From contig NZ_LR824569.1 in the NCBI RefSeq assembly GCF_903969135.1, positions 4,237,001 to 4,301,000 on the forward strand: a DNA stretch of 64,000 bases, written 5' to 3'. The position numbers and the translations under genes are program-made. The notes beneath the pieces are model-generated. The model was not told where the DNA came from. It was given only the letters and a program-made list of their open reading frames with translations, and searched no databases. Below are positions 44,200 to 54,255 of this stretch, in pieces. Source of the stretch: Chryseobacterium sp. JV274. GTDB lineage: Bacteria > Bacteroidota > Bacteroidia > Flavobacteriales > Weeksellaceae. Each line of letters begins with the position of its first letter. Within the stretch, counting starts at the first letter, position 1.

Positions 44200-44229
44200 A
44201 AGTCTTCTAGAAATAGAAGACTTTTTTTT
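44200..44229 (+). terminator. Terminator of tRNA-Asp copy 5
   Basis: A perfect 10-bp stem (AAGTCTTCTA 44200-44209, loop GAAA, arm 44214-44223) and T8. Confidence 0.82.
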
Positions 44230-44302
44230 GTTTATTACTTTGATAAAAATTGCTATCATCGAAAATGATAAAGCTTTATCTACTCTTATATATTTAAACA
44301 TA

Positions 44303-44333
44303 AATAAAAATGGCCGGAAGAAATTCCAGCCAT
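44303..44333 (-). terminator. Terminator of the FISUMP protein gene
   Basis: On the minus strand, arms at plus 44310-44319 (ATGGCCGGAA) and 44324-44333 (TTCCAGCCAT) pair with one wobble. The stem is followed by a T run (plus A run 44303-44310), 27 bases after the stop codon. Confidence 0.72.
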
Positions 44334-44359
44334 CATAGCTTTAAAGTATTGTTTATAAT

Positions 44360-47300
44360 TTACTTTTTAATAATTTTTACAATAGTTTCAGAATTGTTGA
44401 TTCTTACCAGATAAGCTCCGGTTAATAGTGAAGTAACATCTGTTTGTTTATTGATAAATTTACCTTCTTTCATCAACTGTCCGGACATATTATAAATCTG
44501 ATAATAATAGTCCTTATTGTCTTTAGCTTCAACATACAGGATATCTTTTACAGGATTAGGATATAGAACAAGCTTATCGTCTTTTACTTTTTCCTCGATA
44601 ACCGTTTTACTGAAAGCAGTTCTGGCCTGAAAACCGGTGTTTGGTGTTACAGGAATACCTGGCAGCGGTCCTCTTGGAATATTGATATCTTCCTGCTTCA
44701 CACATCTGCAGCTCATAGCTGCATAAGGATCAATATCAGCATTTTTCACCATAATTCTGGAAAAATTATCGAAAGACATATAAGTAGCTCTGCCTGTCAG
44801 TTCTCCATTTAAATTAGCATACCAGATTCCACCTGATAAAGTACCAATACTATAATAAGGGAATGTAATTGCCGCATCAGGATACATTACACTTCTGCCG
44901 CCTTTTGTAAGACTTTTCGGATAATTTCCTACATTATATAAACTGTTATTAAATACAAATCCTACTGTTTTACCATAAGGACTGGCGAGATTGCTATAAA
45001 TAGGTGATCCATAATAACCAGTCTCTGTATTACCTACAATCTGACCAGATTTTATTGCACCATTAGTATCTTTATACGATGGCGTTTCAAAGTTTTCTTT
45101 AAAGCTCCACGGGGTAGTTTTTATGGTAGAAGACCCACTGATCGGATGTTTATATGTAGGACCTGTACCAGTCTCCGGTATTCTCCATCCATTCGGGCAA
45201 GGATCAAAAACAGATTTTTTATCACCTAATCCCCATCGTTCAGCATATAACCCATGATAGTTAGTGTCAAACAACCAATCTGAAGCAAGATTATAATTAG
45301 CATAATTAGCTCCACGTGACGGATACTTAACTGTTGGTACCATAAACTTTAAAGGGTTTGCTGTAGAATACCCCAGAATTTTTTCTATTCTTACATCTAT
45401 TTTATCATTGGTACTAATACTGCTTTTATAAGTGTCATAATTTACTATATTACTTGAATTATAGTTCGCCTCAGTAAAATTTGAATAGGTTACAACTCCA
45501 TTATTAGTAGTACCCAGTGATATATTATACTTAGAACCGCTTATATTAGTAAATATAGGAAGAGGATCTTTTCTACCCCATTGATAGTGTAATCCTTGCG
45601 AACGATTAAGTTGATTAACATCATTTGCTACCCCTGGATTATAAGGGCTCGGCATAATGTCAATAGCTCCTAAATTCCTATCCATGATGGATGTTTTCAT
45701 GATCATTCCTTTCTGAGTATAGTTGATGTAATTATCAGTCGTGATTGGAGTATCATTTACATGGGTAAAAGAATTTACGGATGTATTGGTTACCCAGATG
45801 TGCCAGCTCCAGTAAACAGGATTACTCACTGAACCATTGTGTAAAGTAACTACTGCATTTCCAGACTGATTGGCGTTTACCTTCACATTGATATTGGAAT
45901 CTTTGGAAGATGGATTGTCCAGAGTCAATTGGGTTACCATAGCAGGATTATCTGTCCAAAGGATATTCGCTTTTAAATTATTAAAACTTGCAGCATCCAG
46001 AATCTGAGTATTGCCTAAATAATTACTTTGTACAGAAAAAGCTTTACTCACCGGGATTGAAATTACCTGATCTGCTGTAGATTTTGTAATCATATAACTA
46101 TTAGGGTTATCTAATCCTACTTTGTATGTTTCAGATTCACTAAAGAAAGTGGTTTTGAAGTCGTAGTTATTTTTTACAAATAGCGGATCCTTAATACATC
46201 GGCATGCATGTGCATTGTTAGTTGGATAATCATCAGATGGTTTATAGCTGTAAACACCATAAACATCCGGATAATTAGTTTCATCTGGTCTGAAACCATT
46301 CACTATCTGATCCGAAGATGGAATTAACCTTAATGCACTGGCTACTGAGGAATACCCGGAAACTGTAGTCATTGTTGAAGTCCACAAATAGGTTTCAAGC
46401 TGGTCTGTGAAGGCTGCTTTAGTATGATATCTGGTATCTCCGCCTATTCCTCTTCCTATCCAGCCGGTTCCTGGGAATATACCAATATTGTTACCTTCTA
46501 CATTCGTCATATCAAAACCATACTGAGGATATATTTTGATACCGGCAAGATATGTTTTCAGATTAGACAATCCCGGGAAAATATTTGATCTGCCAAGATT
46601 TAAAGCGGAAAGCGGGCTGTTTACTTTAGGCCCGAAAGGCGTAAAATCCATTCTTACATTTTTTGTTGATGATGCAACCAACACTGAAGGTAACCTCCAT
46701 CCGTTAGGACATGGGTCAAAAGAAGACTTATTTCTGTAAGGTTGTGAAACAGTATAATCTACTGCCTGTACTCCCAGTGAATTATCAGACCATAAGTTCA
46801 CTTTACTGAGTTCATCAGTTTGTAACCCTGGTACCTGCCCAAACCAGTTGTAATAGTAAGGCACCGTATTTACAGTACCATAGGTGGAAAGAGGAGAGTT
46901 ATTAGTACCATTATCATTTACATAGATCAGGCTCAGAGGATTTTTTACTGATACTCTGATATTATCTGTTATGTTGGCTGTAGATTTATTGACAAACTTT
47001 ATTAATTCATTAAAATTTTTATAATCATTAAAAGGACTGTCGGTAAATCTTACTCTTGATATAGCATCGTCATATACAATTTTTCCTAAGCTTCCGGTTA
47101 TTTGATAGAAACTGGCATCATTATTTGTCAATGATGGAAAAGGATCTTTTCTTCCCCATTGGTATAATAATCCGCCGCTTCTGTTCCATCCTGCTCCAGT
47201 AAGAGAATTCCCCATTGCACCAAGGTTCCTGTCCATCCAGCCCCATTCAGAATTTGGAATAGTCTCTACGGTTCCGTCGCTTAATTGTCTTTTTACATCA

Positions 47301-49066
47301 TCATAGCTTTTATAGGTAGAGCCATTTGTTGGGTCATCTGTTACCCAAACGTGCCATGACCAGAAAACTTCTCCATTTACCTTAAAAGAAATCAATGCAT
47401 TTCCTTTTTTTACTTTATTGACAGGTACTTTAATTTTTGCATTTTCACCTGAATCTATAATATCCAAAGTATAATTTTCTTTAGATTTTATCAATCCCAT
47501 ATTGTCTTCCCATAAAACATCCGCTGTTACCGGTCCGGAAGGCACATCAATACCTTTCATATAATTCCCGCTTCGCCACATTTCATAGGCTTTTTTTACA
47601 GGAATATACAATCCGTCTACCGTATTGCCATCCTGATCTTTACCTGTGAAAATATAGCTGTTGGGGGCTTTGGTCCAGTCTGCTACTGTATAGTCAGCCT
47701 GTGCTCCGGCGTTGATTGCAAAGCAGTTGTTCGAGCAGTCTGGTGAATCATATGCCGTGGAATTTCCAAAAATACCTACGTACTTTATGAATTTTTTGAT
47801 TTCAGCTTCTACTTCCGAAAGTGGTCTCATCGGTCCGTTCCAGTCAGCACGTACTTTTCTGTTTCTGATGGCTCCGATACCATATAATGACGCTTGAGGA
47901 GTATTGCTTAAGAAAAAGTTTTCAGATCCGGGTCCTCTCTGTTTGTCATATAAAGGAGGGTAACCGAAATCATTCACTGTATTATAATTGCTTAATGCAT
48001 TCACAGTAATATACTGTCCGGTAGATTTGTATACCCTGAAACCTGTTATTTTACTTACAACAATAACTACAGGCTCTTGATCTGCAATAATGTCAGTCAG
48101 TTTCTCGTTGATGTAATTGTAAAGGTTGTAATACCTGTTAACTAGAGCATTAGGGTTTGTAAAATCCAAATACCCTCTGCCCCAGGGTTCTCCGCCCTCT
48201 TCAGGAGGTAAAAACCAGTTACTGAAGTTAATAAAGAAACCCGAACTTGAAAATTTACCGGCAAATACATAAACAGGGTCATGATATGAAAACTCAAAAG
48301 GGCTTGTATCACTGCCCTGGTAGATATATTTCTGTGAGCTGACAATCGTACCGAGATTATTAGGATTTTCAATGTTGATGACAGGTGCATTGGTATTCGT
48401 GTTATCTAATGTACCGTTTGCATTGACTGATAAAACAATATCATCCAGTTTCTTTGTTAGATGCTGTGATTTTACCCGGTCTTTTACACCGGAAACAGTT
48501 CCGTTAGGATTAAATAATACTGTACCGCTTTTTTTCGGGGTGAAAAGTATGGTGTATTCATTTTCATCCAGTTCACAAGCTGTCGCAGTATAATCTCCGA
48601 ATTTGTAATGGCTCACAGCCTTATTCCATGTGATGTCAGAGAAGTTGTTAGTCTCTGAGCCTAGCTCAACTTTTAAATTGTATGTACTGTTTACAGAAGC
48701 GGGCAATTCAAATGTTGCATTAAGATTTTCATCATACTGGTTGCTTGCATACAATGTTTTACACCACACGCTGATCCATTCTCCCTGAGCATTCTGATAT
48801 TTGACGGAAATTAGAATATCACTCGTGGTGACAGGTTTATGAAGCTGACCGCTCATGACAACGGCTCCTTTTTCATTCACGTTTTGTGAAATTACGATCA
48901 GCGGATCCAGATCAAAATTGTAGGTAGTTACAGGAATATAGCTTCCCAAAATAATGGGGGCATTACGAAAATGCCAGTCCGTATCACCTCGTGGAGAGGC
49001 GTAAACGGATGCTGCTGAGCATAATACAGCCCAGATTGATAAGAAAGTTTTTTTTCTCATACACAT
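44360..49066 (-). CDS. Large secreted protein with two FISUMP domains and a type IX sorting domain
   Basis: A 1568-residue cell-surface or secreted protein. The signal peptide is at the start (MRKKTFLSIWAVLCSAASVYA). Two related modules follow, each with WSWHVWVTD or WSWHIWVTN, then MDRNLGA (about 615 and 1125), a Y/HYQWGRKDP segment and FDPCPNGWR(L/I)P. These are hallmarks of the FISUMP (Fibrobacter succinogenes major paralogous) domain. The C-terminal roughly 80 residues (LVLYPNPVKDILYVEA to TIVKIIKK) form a type A T9SS sorting domain, so it should cross the outer membrane and be attached or released. The start at 49066 has the A-rich upstream typical here; 49060 is an alternative. Confidence 0.88.
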   Translation of the reverse strand: MCMRKKTFLSIWAVLCSAASVYASPRGDTDWHFRNAPIILGSYIPVTTYNFDLDPLIVISQNVNEKGAVVMSGQLHKPVTTSDILISVKYQNAQGEWISVWCKTLYASNQYDENLNATFELPASVNSTYNLKVELGSETNNFSDITWNKAVSHYKFGDYTATACELDENEYTILFTPKKSGTVLFNPNGTVSGVKDRVKSQHLTKKLDDIVLSVNANGTLDNTNTNAPVINIENPNNLGTIVSSQKYIYQGSDTSPFEFSYHDPVYVFAGKFSSSGFFINFSNWFLPPEEGGEPWGRGYLDFTNPNALVNRYYNLYNYINEKLTDIIADQEPVVIVVSKITGFRVYKSTGQYITVNALSNYNTVNDFGYPPLYDKQRGPGSENFFLSNTPQASLYGIGAIRNRKVRADWNGPMRPLSEVEAEIKKFIKYVGIFGNSTAYDSPDCSNNCFAINAGAQADYTVADWTKAPNSYIFTGKDQDGNTVDGLYIPVKKAYEMWRSGNYMKGIDVPSGPVTADVLWEDNMGLIKSKENYTLDIIDSGENAKIKVPVNKVKKGNALISFKVNGEVFWSWHVWVTDDPTNGSTYKSYDDVKRQLSDGTVETIPNSEWGWMDRNLGAMGNSLTGAGWNRSGGLLYQWGRKDPFPSLTNNDASFYQITGSLGKIVYDDAISRVRFTDSPFNDYKNFNELIKFVNKSTANITDNIRVSVKNPLSLIYVNDNGTNNSPLSTYGTVNTVPYYYNWFGQVPGLQTDELSKVNLWSDNSLGVQAVDYTVSQPYRNKSSFDPCPNGWRLPSVLVASSTKNVRMDFTPFGPKVNSPLSALNLGRSNIFPGLSNLKTYLAGIKIYPQYGFDMTNVEGNNIGIFPGTGWIGRGIGGDTRYHTKAAFTDQLETYLWTSTMTTVSGYSSVASALRLIPSSDQIVNGFRPDETNYPDVYGVYSYKPSDDYPTNNAHACRCIKDPLFVKNNYDFKTTFFSESETYKVGLDNPNSYMITKSTADQVISIPVSKAFSVQSNYLGNTQILDAASFNNLKANILWTDNPAMVTQLTLDNPSSKDSNINVKVNANQSGNAVVTLHNGSVSNPVYWSWHIWVTNTSVNSFTHVNDTPITTDNYINYTQKGMIMKTSIMDRNLGAIDIMPSPYNPGVANDVNQLNRSQGLHYQWGRKDPLPIFTNISGSKYNISLGTTNNGVVTYSNFTEANYNSSNIVNYDTYKSSISTNDKIDVRIEKILGYSTANPLKFMVPTVKYPSRGANYANYNLASDWLFDTNYHGLYAERWGLGDKKSVFDPCPNGWRIPETGTGPTYKHPISGSSTIKTTPWSFKENFETPSYKDTNGAIKSGQIVGNTETGYYGSPIYSNLASPYGKTVGFVFNNSLYNVGNYPKSLTKGGRSVMYPDAAITFPYYSIGTLSGGIWYANLNGELTGRATYMSFDNFSRIMVKNADIDPYAAMSCRCVKQEDINIPRGPLPGIPVTPNTGFQARTAFSKTVIEEKVKDDKLVLYPNPVKDILYVEAKDNKDYYYQIYNMSGQLMKEGKFINKQTDVTSLLTGAYLVRINNSETIVKIIKK

Positions 49067-49666
49067 GTTTTTTTAGATTAATATTTGATCCTATGAATAA
49101 CTTGTATTCAAATTCTATGGTAATTGCAGATTCCTAATTGTAGAGATAGAAGAAGAATAATAAAGCAGATCTACTTTAAAACAATAGTTACTGAAAATCA
49201 AATAGTACTGTTTATTACAGTCTTTTAGAACCGATAATTCATTAGAACCGCTTCTTTTCATTACAAAATCAGAATAAGAGAAACCGGATTATATTGGTAA
49301 GTCCTTAAACAATCCAGTTTTCTGATATAAATGATTATTACCGGTCTTCAGTGTGTGGTCTTGTAGTGGAGTATAGGCTGGTGTAATAGGATATATTGCA
49401 GCCGGGATTGGGGATAAAGATTTTTTTTTCATGTTTGTGTTTTTAGTTTTTTATAAAAATAATGAATAATCAATTATACAATTAGGCAAGTTTACAATCA
49501 GGGCAATCAGAAGAAAATATCATAAAATAGATATTATATTAATGAGAATTTTCTATTGATTTTTTTGCGCTTTTTATAATGTTTTAAATAAATATGAGCG
49601 TAAAACTGCATTAATTTGTTAATAACCATTATTTTTGCAAATATACGATATTAAAAAAAACACACA
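49067..49666. other. 600-base intergenic region upstream of the FISUMP gene
   Basis: Mostly AT-rich. It holds one candidate small ORF on the minus strand (49289-49432) in a locally GC-richer patch, and the promoter region of the HxlR-type gene (TATTTTTG at 49630-49637). Nothing else is supported. Confidence 0.5.
49289..49432 (-). CDS. Candidate small protein, 47 residues
   Basis: A minus-strand ORF starting MKKKSLSPIPAAIYPITPAY and ending KDLPI. It is preceded by A-rich sequence (AAAAACACAAAC) as at real starts here, and the patch is richer in G and C than its surroundings. The N-terminal Met-Lys-Lys-Lys-Ser recalls leader peptides of ribosomally made natural products in Bacteroidetes. There is no maturase in the window and no cysteine in the peptide, so this is only a resemblance. 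It lies upstream of and codirectional with the FISUMP gene. It may be a chance ORF. Confidence 0.3.
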   Translation of the reverse strand: MKKKSLSPIPAAIYPITPAYTPLQDHTLKTGNNHLYQKTGLFKDLPI

Positions 49667-49993
49667 ATGAGTCAAAAAAATCTGACTAATAAGACCTCAG
49701 CTGAGGGTAGAGAAATATGCCCCGTTCAAAGGTTTTTAAAATCCATTTCAGGGAAATTGAAACCGGAAATACTGAGTCTGGCAATCAAGTCAACGTTACG
49801 TTTTAGCAGTTTGCTTCGTGAAATAGAAGGATCTAATAAACAATCATTATCTGTCGCATTGAGAGAACTGGAAGAAATGAATTTATTGGAGAGAGTGGTC
49901 ATCAGGCAGAAACCTTTACACGTAGAATATAATCTTACTAAAAAGGGAAAAGCATTAATCCCCATTTTTCAACAGTTGGAAGGTCTGGTATAA
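49667..49993 (+). CDS. HxlR-family winged-helix transcriptional regulator
   Basis: A 108-residue DNA-binding protein. CPVQRFLKSISGKLKPEIL (Cys18 at the conserved HxlR position) is followed by the recognition region LRFSSLLREI, then SVALRELEEMNLLER and HVEYNLTKKG in the wing. HxlR proteins often sense electrophiles or oxidants through the N-terminal Cys and control a nearby gene. Here the neighbours are the divergent FISUMP gene and the convergent phospholipase, so the target is unclear. A -7-like TATTTTTG lies 30 bases upstream. Confidence 0.87.
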   Translation: MSQKNLTNKTSAEGREICPVQRFLKSISGKLKPEILSLAIKSTLRFSSLLREIEGSNKQSLSVALRELEEMNLLERVVIRQKPLHVEYNLTKKGKALIPIFQQLEGLV

Positions 49994-50035
49994 AAGTGAA
50001 AAATTATTTTACCTTCAGGTAGAGCAGATCGTAAA

Positions 50036-50066
50036 TCAAAAAGCCGACTCTGAGTGAACCGGCTTA
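50036..50066 (-). terminator. Terminator of the receptor-phospholipase operon
   Basis: On the minus strand AAGCCG and CGGCTT (plus arms 50041-50046 and 50060-50065) form the stem, followed by T5, a few bases after the phospholipase stop. Confidence 0.6.
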
Positions 50067-50070
50067 CTAT

Positions 50071-51252
50071 TTATTTACATGAAGAATTCAAAGGGTTGTT
50101 AAGATAATCTTTCCCTTGTGGCGGCTGTACAAAATAAGGTGTTCCATACGTATTTCCCGGGCGGAAAAAGTCGGTGGAAATTACCTGGGCACCGCTGCTG
50201 GATGCTGCCTTAGATCGTGTAAAATCATTAGTTTTTGCTTCGTAGGTTTCAATATCTGATCTGGTTCTGACCATAAAACCCTGCTTTACCAGATTCTGTA
50301 TCTCTTTCTGTCTTACAATAGCATTATCCCGTAGGATAAATCCTGCGAAAGAATCATCAGGCTCACTGTTTAGGAACATGACTCTTTCTTTTAATGAACC
50401 GTCTATGAGGTAAGGGTTATTTTTTGAAGATAAAGTTCCCGCACTTCCGGGAAGCAGCATAAAAATGAATTTTCCCTTACTGTCATTCAGCTTAGGCCAG
50501 TTATTGTGGGTTACAGCTTCCCTGAGTGTAGAGTATTTACCCTGAACTTCTTTTGGAGTGATGATCTTGTCCTTTCCAAGGTATTTTACAATTTCTCCAT
50601 CCAGATCATCGTAGGCTTTTTTATCAAAAGGAAGGACTTTTGTACTGTTTTCAAGAATCGGGAAACCTGAATCTTTGGCTTCGATCATCATAAAAACCGG
50701 AGTGTGATCAGGATGTTGATCAGACCATGTTTTAAGAGCGGTAAGCGCATCTTTCAAAGTCGGATAATGAGTTCTGAAATCAATATCTGCCATATGCAAT
50801 ACTTTAAAACCAGGCTGATCCATCCCTGCTGTATTAAAAGAAGCCAGATCTGTTACTCCTTTTGCCTTTAATGTTTCATACGTGGCAGGATGGCTGAATC
50901 TGCCACCTTCCGGATCATAATAGACATCTATTTCCAGGCCTCTAAGATTGGCGTTGAGCTGTTCCGTGAAGTCAGGATGATTATAATTCAGTCCTTCTTT
51001 CAAGTCCATTCCATAGGGGTGATACTCTTTAAATTTAGCTTTTTGCTCTTCAGACATCATACTGCTGTATTTCTGCATCATTCCGTTGATGATAGGAGTT
51101 ACCAGATCCAGCACTTTAGGATCTGCCGGCTGGGCGTATGAATTATGAGTTCCTACAATCTGCAGTTGATTGATTCTTATATTCTGGCATTTATCCTGTG
51201 CCTGCAGCAGTGCTGTCATACAAAATGCAGCTCCATACATATACTTTTTCAT
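50071..51252 (-). CDS. Secreted PI-PLC-like phosphodiesterase (Ca2+-dependent type)
   Basis: A 393-residue exported protein (signal peptide to about residue 18). IRINQLQIVGTHNSY has the first catalytic histidine (His36), followed by LRGLEIDVYYDPEGG with the metal-binding acids, FKVLHMADIDF with a second His, and VFMMIEAKDSG. These features fit phosphatidylinositol-specific phospholipase C1-like proteins of bacteria. It should cleave a phosphodiester of an inositol lipid or similar substrate outside the cytoplasm. It follows the TonB-dependent receptor gene by 21 bases, so enzyme and receptor are made together. Confidence 0.85.
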   Translation of the reverse strand: MKKYMYGAAFCMTALLQAQDKCQNIRINQLQIVGTHNSYAQPADPKVLDLVTPIINGMMQKYSSMMSEEQKAKFKEYHPYGMDLKEGLNYNHPDFTEQLNANLRGLEIDVYYDPEGGRFSHPATYETLKAKGVTDLASFNTAGMDQPGFKVLHMADIDFRTHYPTLKDALTALKTWSDQHPDHTPVFMMIEAKDSGFPILENSTKVLPFDKKAYDDLDGEIVKYLGKDKIITPKEVQGKYSTLREAVTHNNWPKLNDSKGKFIFMLLPGSAGTLSSKNNPYLIDGSLKERVMFLNSEPDDSFAGFILRDNAIVRQKEIQNLVKQGFMVRTRSDIETYEAKTNDFTRSKAASSSGAQVISTDFFRPGNTYGTPYFVQPPQGKDYLNNPLNSSCK

Positions 51253-51273
51253 ATGAATTAAAAAAACTTTTGA

Positions 51274-54120
51274 TTAAAAATTAAAATTGAATCCCAGCTG
51301 CCCTCGTATTCCTGAGTAAGAAATATTTTCTACACGGTCTTTTGTACCCATATAATAGCGGTTGGGTTCATTGAAAATATTGTTCAGTTCAATAAACAGG
51401 CGGACCTTCTTTGTAAGACTGTAAGAAGTGGAAAGGTCTACCGTAAAGTTTTTATCAAAATACTGATAATGATCTGCACCTGCAGCTGCTCTGATTTCAC
51501 TTACATAATTTCCTTTATAATTTCCAGCCAGACGGATCATCAGCTTACTGGTTTCATAGAACAGGATGGTATTGAAAATATGCTTGGCCTGATTTGGGAT
51601 TGTGGTAGACATTGTTCCGGTCTGTTTGCCGTTTTCGTACACTGGCATATTCATTTTGGAAGAGATGTAGGTGTAATTCCCTTCAAAACCAATATTTTTC
51701 AAAAATCCGGGTAGGTTTTCAAAACGTTTGGATATTCCGAATTCAAAACCAAACAGTTTGGCTCCTTCCAGGTTTTTGGGAGCTGTAAAAGTATAAGTTC
51801 TTCCTGCGAGATCTACCACAGACTGGTCTTTGTAAATAAGATTGGTAATATCTTTATAGAATACTCCGGCTGTTATTAGATCCAGTTTTCCGAAGTAGTT
51901 CTCAAACATAAGATCAAAGTTATTTGAAAATGTAGGATCCAGTTTGGTATTTCCCTGAGTGATGGTGTTGGTAATATCATTGACAATGGTTCCTGGGTTC
52001 AGGTCATTAAAATCCGGTCTTGCAAAAGAACGGGTGTAGGCCAGTCTCAGAATCCTGTCGCTGCTGATATTCCACTTCATATTCACCATAGGAAGTACTA
52101 CATTATAGGTTTTATTGTCTTTAATGTCTTCCGTTTTATTGTCTTTATCAGAGATTACTTTTTTGCCCCAGAAGGTAACGTCATTATATTCATTCCTGAA
52201 ACCTCCCAATACCTGAAGCTGGTCTGAAATCTTCCAGGTTCCCATCAGATATGCTGCCCATACATTTTCGGTACCTCTGTAGGAACTTGTAATATTCGAA
52301 TTGCTGTCTTTACCGCTCACCTGCATCAGTCCCAGGCTGTTTTGTGTGGCAGGATTGTACATCTGGTCGATCTGCGCATTGGTAATCTGATCAATGATTA
52401 CTGCATTGTAAGGATTACCCAATGGATTCATAAAACCTCCTTTGTATGGGAAACCTTCACGCTCAAGCTGGCTTAAATAGGTTACCGGAGATCCCGGAAT
52501 TCCCAATGATGATTTGGGCATCCAAACCAATACGGAGCTGTCAACTATTTTATTCTTGTTGTTGTATTTTGTTCCGAATTTAATCTCAAAATTATCTGCT
52601 GCTTTATATTTGATATCAACCTGTCCTCTAAGATCCGTTTCACTGTTATGATTCTGGCTTAGGATAATCTGATTCAATTTAAGTTTATCTGCAGCTATTG
52701 CCTGCTGATTATAAGGAAGGGTATATCTTCCTGTATCACCAATACCGTCCGGAGCATCCATCGCCATATATTTTCTTCCGTCAGCAGACAGATTTCCATA
52801 GGTCATAGCTTGTGTGAAATTGATGATAGGGTAGCCTCTTTGATCTTTTTCAAGATTATCCGGCGAATCGAACTTAAACTCAGAACGCGCTTTGGATAAA
52901 GACCAATCCACCTGCATACGCTGTCCCACTTGATGATTACCTCCAAGCTGAATAGAATAAAGATCCGTAAGATAATCTGCATAACGAGCCTGAAGAAGGA
53001 CATTTTTACTGTCAAAATTAAAATAGGTTTCCCTTACGGACTGACCATCTTTGTACTGGCTGTATAATGCTTTTGCATATAATTTATTCCTGCTGTCTAT
53101 CTCATAATCCAAGCCTAAATTGAATCCCAGCGTTCTCCGGTTCGTCAGATAATCACGAAGCTGAAGCTGATTGATGGAATAAGAGGCTGTTTTATCTTTC
53201 AGTCCATAGTTGTAAATATTCCTCATCTGATCAATAGCTGTAGAGCGCTCCCAGATCACTGCTGAGGTAATGAATTTCAGCTTATCAGTAATTTTATTTC
53301 CATAGACAATAGACGTGTTGTAACTGGGGGATTTTGACATGTTGACATATCCGGAAGCCATACTTACAGCCAAAGTTTCCTTATTGGGTGAGGTTTTCGT
53401 GATAAAATCCACATTTCCTCCAATGGCATCCCCGTCAAGATCCGGAGTCAGGGCTTTGGACAAACGGACATTCTGAATAAGTTCCGATGGGAAGATATCC
53501 ATCTGAATTCCACGGTTGGCATTGTCACCACTGGCACTCGGCATTCTGTTGCCATTCAGAGTGGAAGCAGTCCATTGTATAGGCGTTCCTCGTACCGCTA
53601 CAAAACGTCCTTCACCCATATCCCTTTCAATAGATACTCCCTGCATACGCTGTACGGCATCTGCAGCATTACGATCCGGTAGTTTCCCGATGGCATCGGC
53701 AGACAGTACTTCCGTAATTGTGTTGGAGTTTTTCTTCATGGTAATTGCTCTGGCCTGTGATGCTTTATACACACTGGTAACCACAACTTCCTGAAGGTTG
53801 TTTTCTTTAAACCTAGCTCCGAATTTAATCAAGCCAAGGTCTACTTCCTTTTTATCTGTAATGGTGAAAGGAATATAAACATTATCATATCCTTTATATT
53901 CCACAACAAGCTTATAACTGCCGTCATAAACATTATTAAGAACAAAAGAACCGTCGGTATCAGAAGTTATCTTCTGTCCGCTGTTTTCAATATAAACCAA
54001 AGCATTGGGAAGGTTTCCCTGACCGTCTACTACGGTTCCGTGAACAGTGGTTTGTGCAAAGGCCAAAGGCCCAAGAAGAAAAAATGCTGCTTTTGTTAAA
54101 AAAAGTCTTTCTCGTGACAT
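51274..54120 (-). CDS. TonB-dependent outer-membrane receptor
   Basis: A 948-residue outer-membrane importer. After the signal peptide (AFFLLGPLAFAQ) comes a CarboxypepD-regulatory-like domain (TTVHGTVVDGQGNLPNALVYIE, about 24-100). The plug follows (about 120-240, EVLSADAIGKLPDRNAADAV, GVSIERDMGEGRFVAVRG), then a 22-strand-type barrel ending in GIRGQLGFNFNF. No SusD partner is adjacent, so it is not a classic Sus pair. Co-transcription with a PI-PLC-like enzyme suggests uptake of a product such as an inositol phosphate or phosphate ester; that is inference. Confidence 0.93.
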   Translation of the reverse strand: MSRERLFLTKAAFFLLGPLAFAQTTVHGTVVDGQGNLPNALVYIENSGQKITSDTDGSFVLNNVYDGSYKLVVEYKGYDNVYIPFTITDKKEVDLGLIKFGARFKENNLQEVVVTSVYKASQARAITMKKNSNTITEVLSADAIGKLPDRNAADAVQRMQGVSIERDMGEGRFVAVRGTPIQWTASTLNGNRMPSASGDNANRGIQMDIFPSELIQNVRLSKALTPDLDGDAIGGNVDFITKTSPNKETLAVSMASGYVNMSKSPSYNTSIVYGNKITDKLKFITSAVIWERSTAIDQMRNIYNYGLKDKTASYSINQLQLRDYLTNRRTLGFNLGLDYEIDSRNKLYAKALYSQYKDGQSVRETYFNFDSKNVLLQARYADYLTDLYSIQLGGNHQVGQRMQVDWSLSKARSEFKFDSPDNLEKDQRGYPIINFTQAMTYGNLSADGRKYMAMDAPDGIGDTGRYTLPYNQQAIAADKLKLNQIILSQNHNSETDLRGQVDIKYKAADNFEIKFGTKYNNKNKIVDSSVLVWMPKSSLGIPGSPVTYLSQLEREGFPYKGGFMNPLGNPYNAVIIDQITNAQIDQMYNPATQNSLGLMQVSGKDSNSNITSSYRGTENVWAAYLMGTWKISDQLQVLGGFRNEYNDVTFWGKKVISDKDNKTEDIKDNKTYNVVLPMVNMKWNISSDRILRLAYTRSFARPDFNDLNPGTIVNDITNTITQGNTKLDPTFSNNFDLMFENYFGKLDLITAGVFYKDITNLIYKDQSVVDLAGRTYTFTAPKNLEGAKLFGFEFGISKRFENLPGFLKNIGFEGNYTYISSKMNMPVYENGKQTGTMSTTIPNQAKHIFNTILFYETSKLMIRLAGNYKGNYVSEIRAAAGADHYQYFDKNFTVDLSTSYSLTKKVRLFIELNNIFNEPNRYYMGTKDRVENISYSGIRGQLGFNFNF

Positions 54121-54255
54121 CCTTATAAAGTTTGGTGCAAAGATGTCAGCTCCCTCAAAAGTTTTGGTTCATTTAAATTTCATGCAACTCCTTCTGTTGA
54201 GTTCGAGGTGAACTGTATTGTAAATCAATAAGTTGCTAATATTAAATAATTGTAA

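Noticed and set aside
44101..44301. 66-residue minus-strand frame containing RTGLEPATSAVTGRHSNQLNYR
   Set aside because: Antisense of tRNA-Asp copy 5 and its terminator, not a gene.
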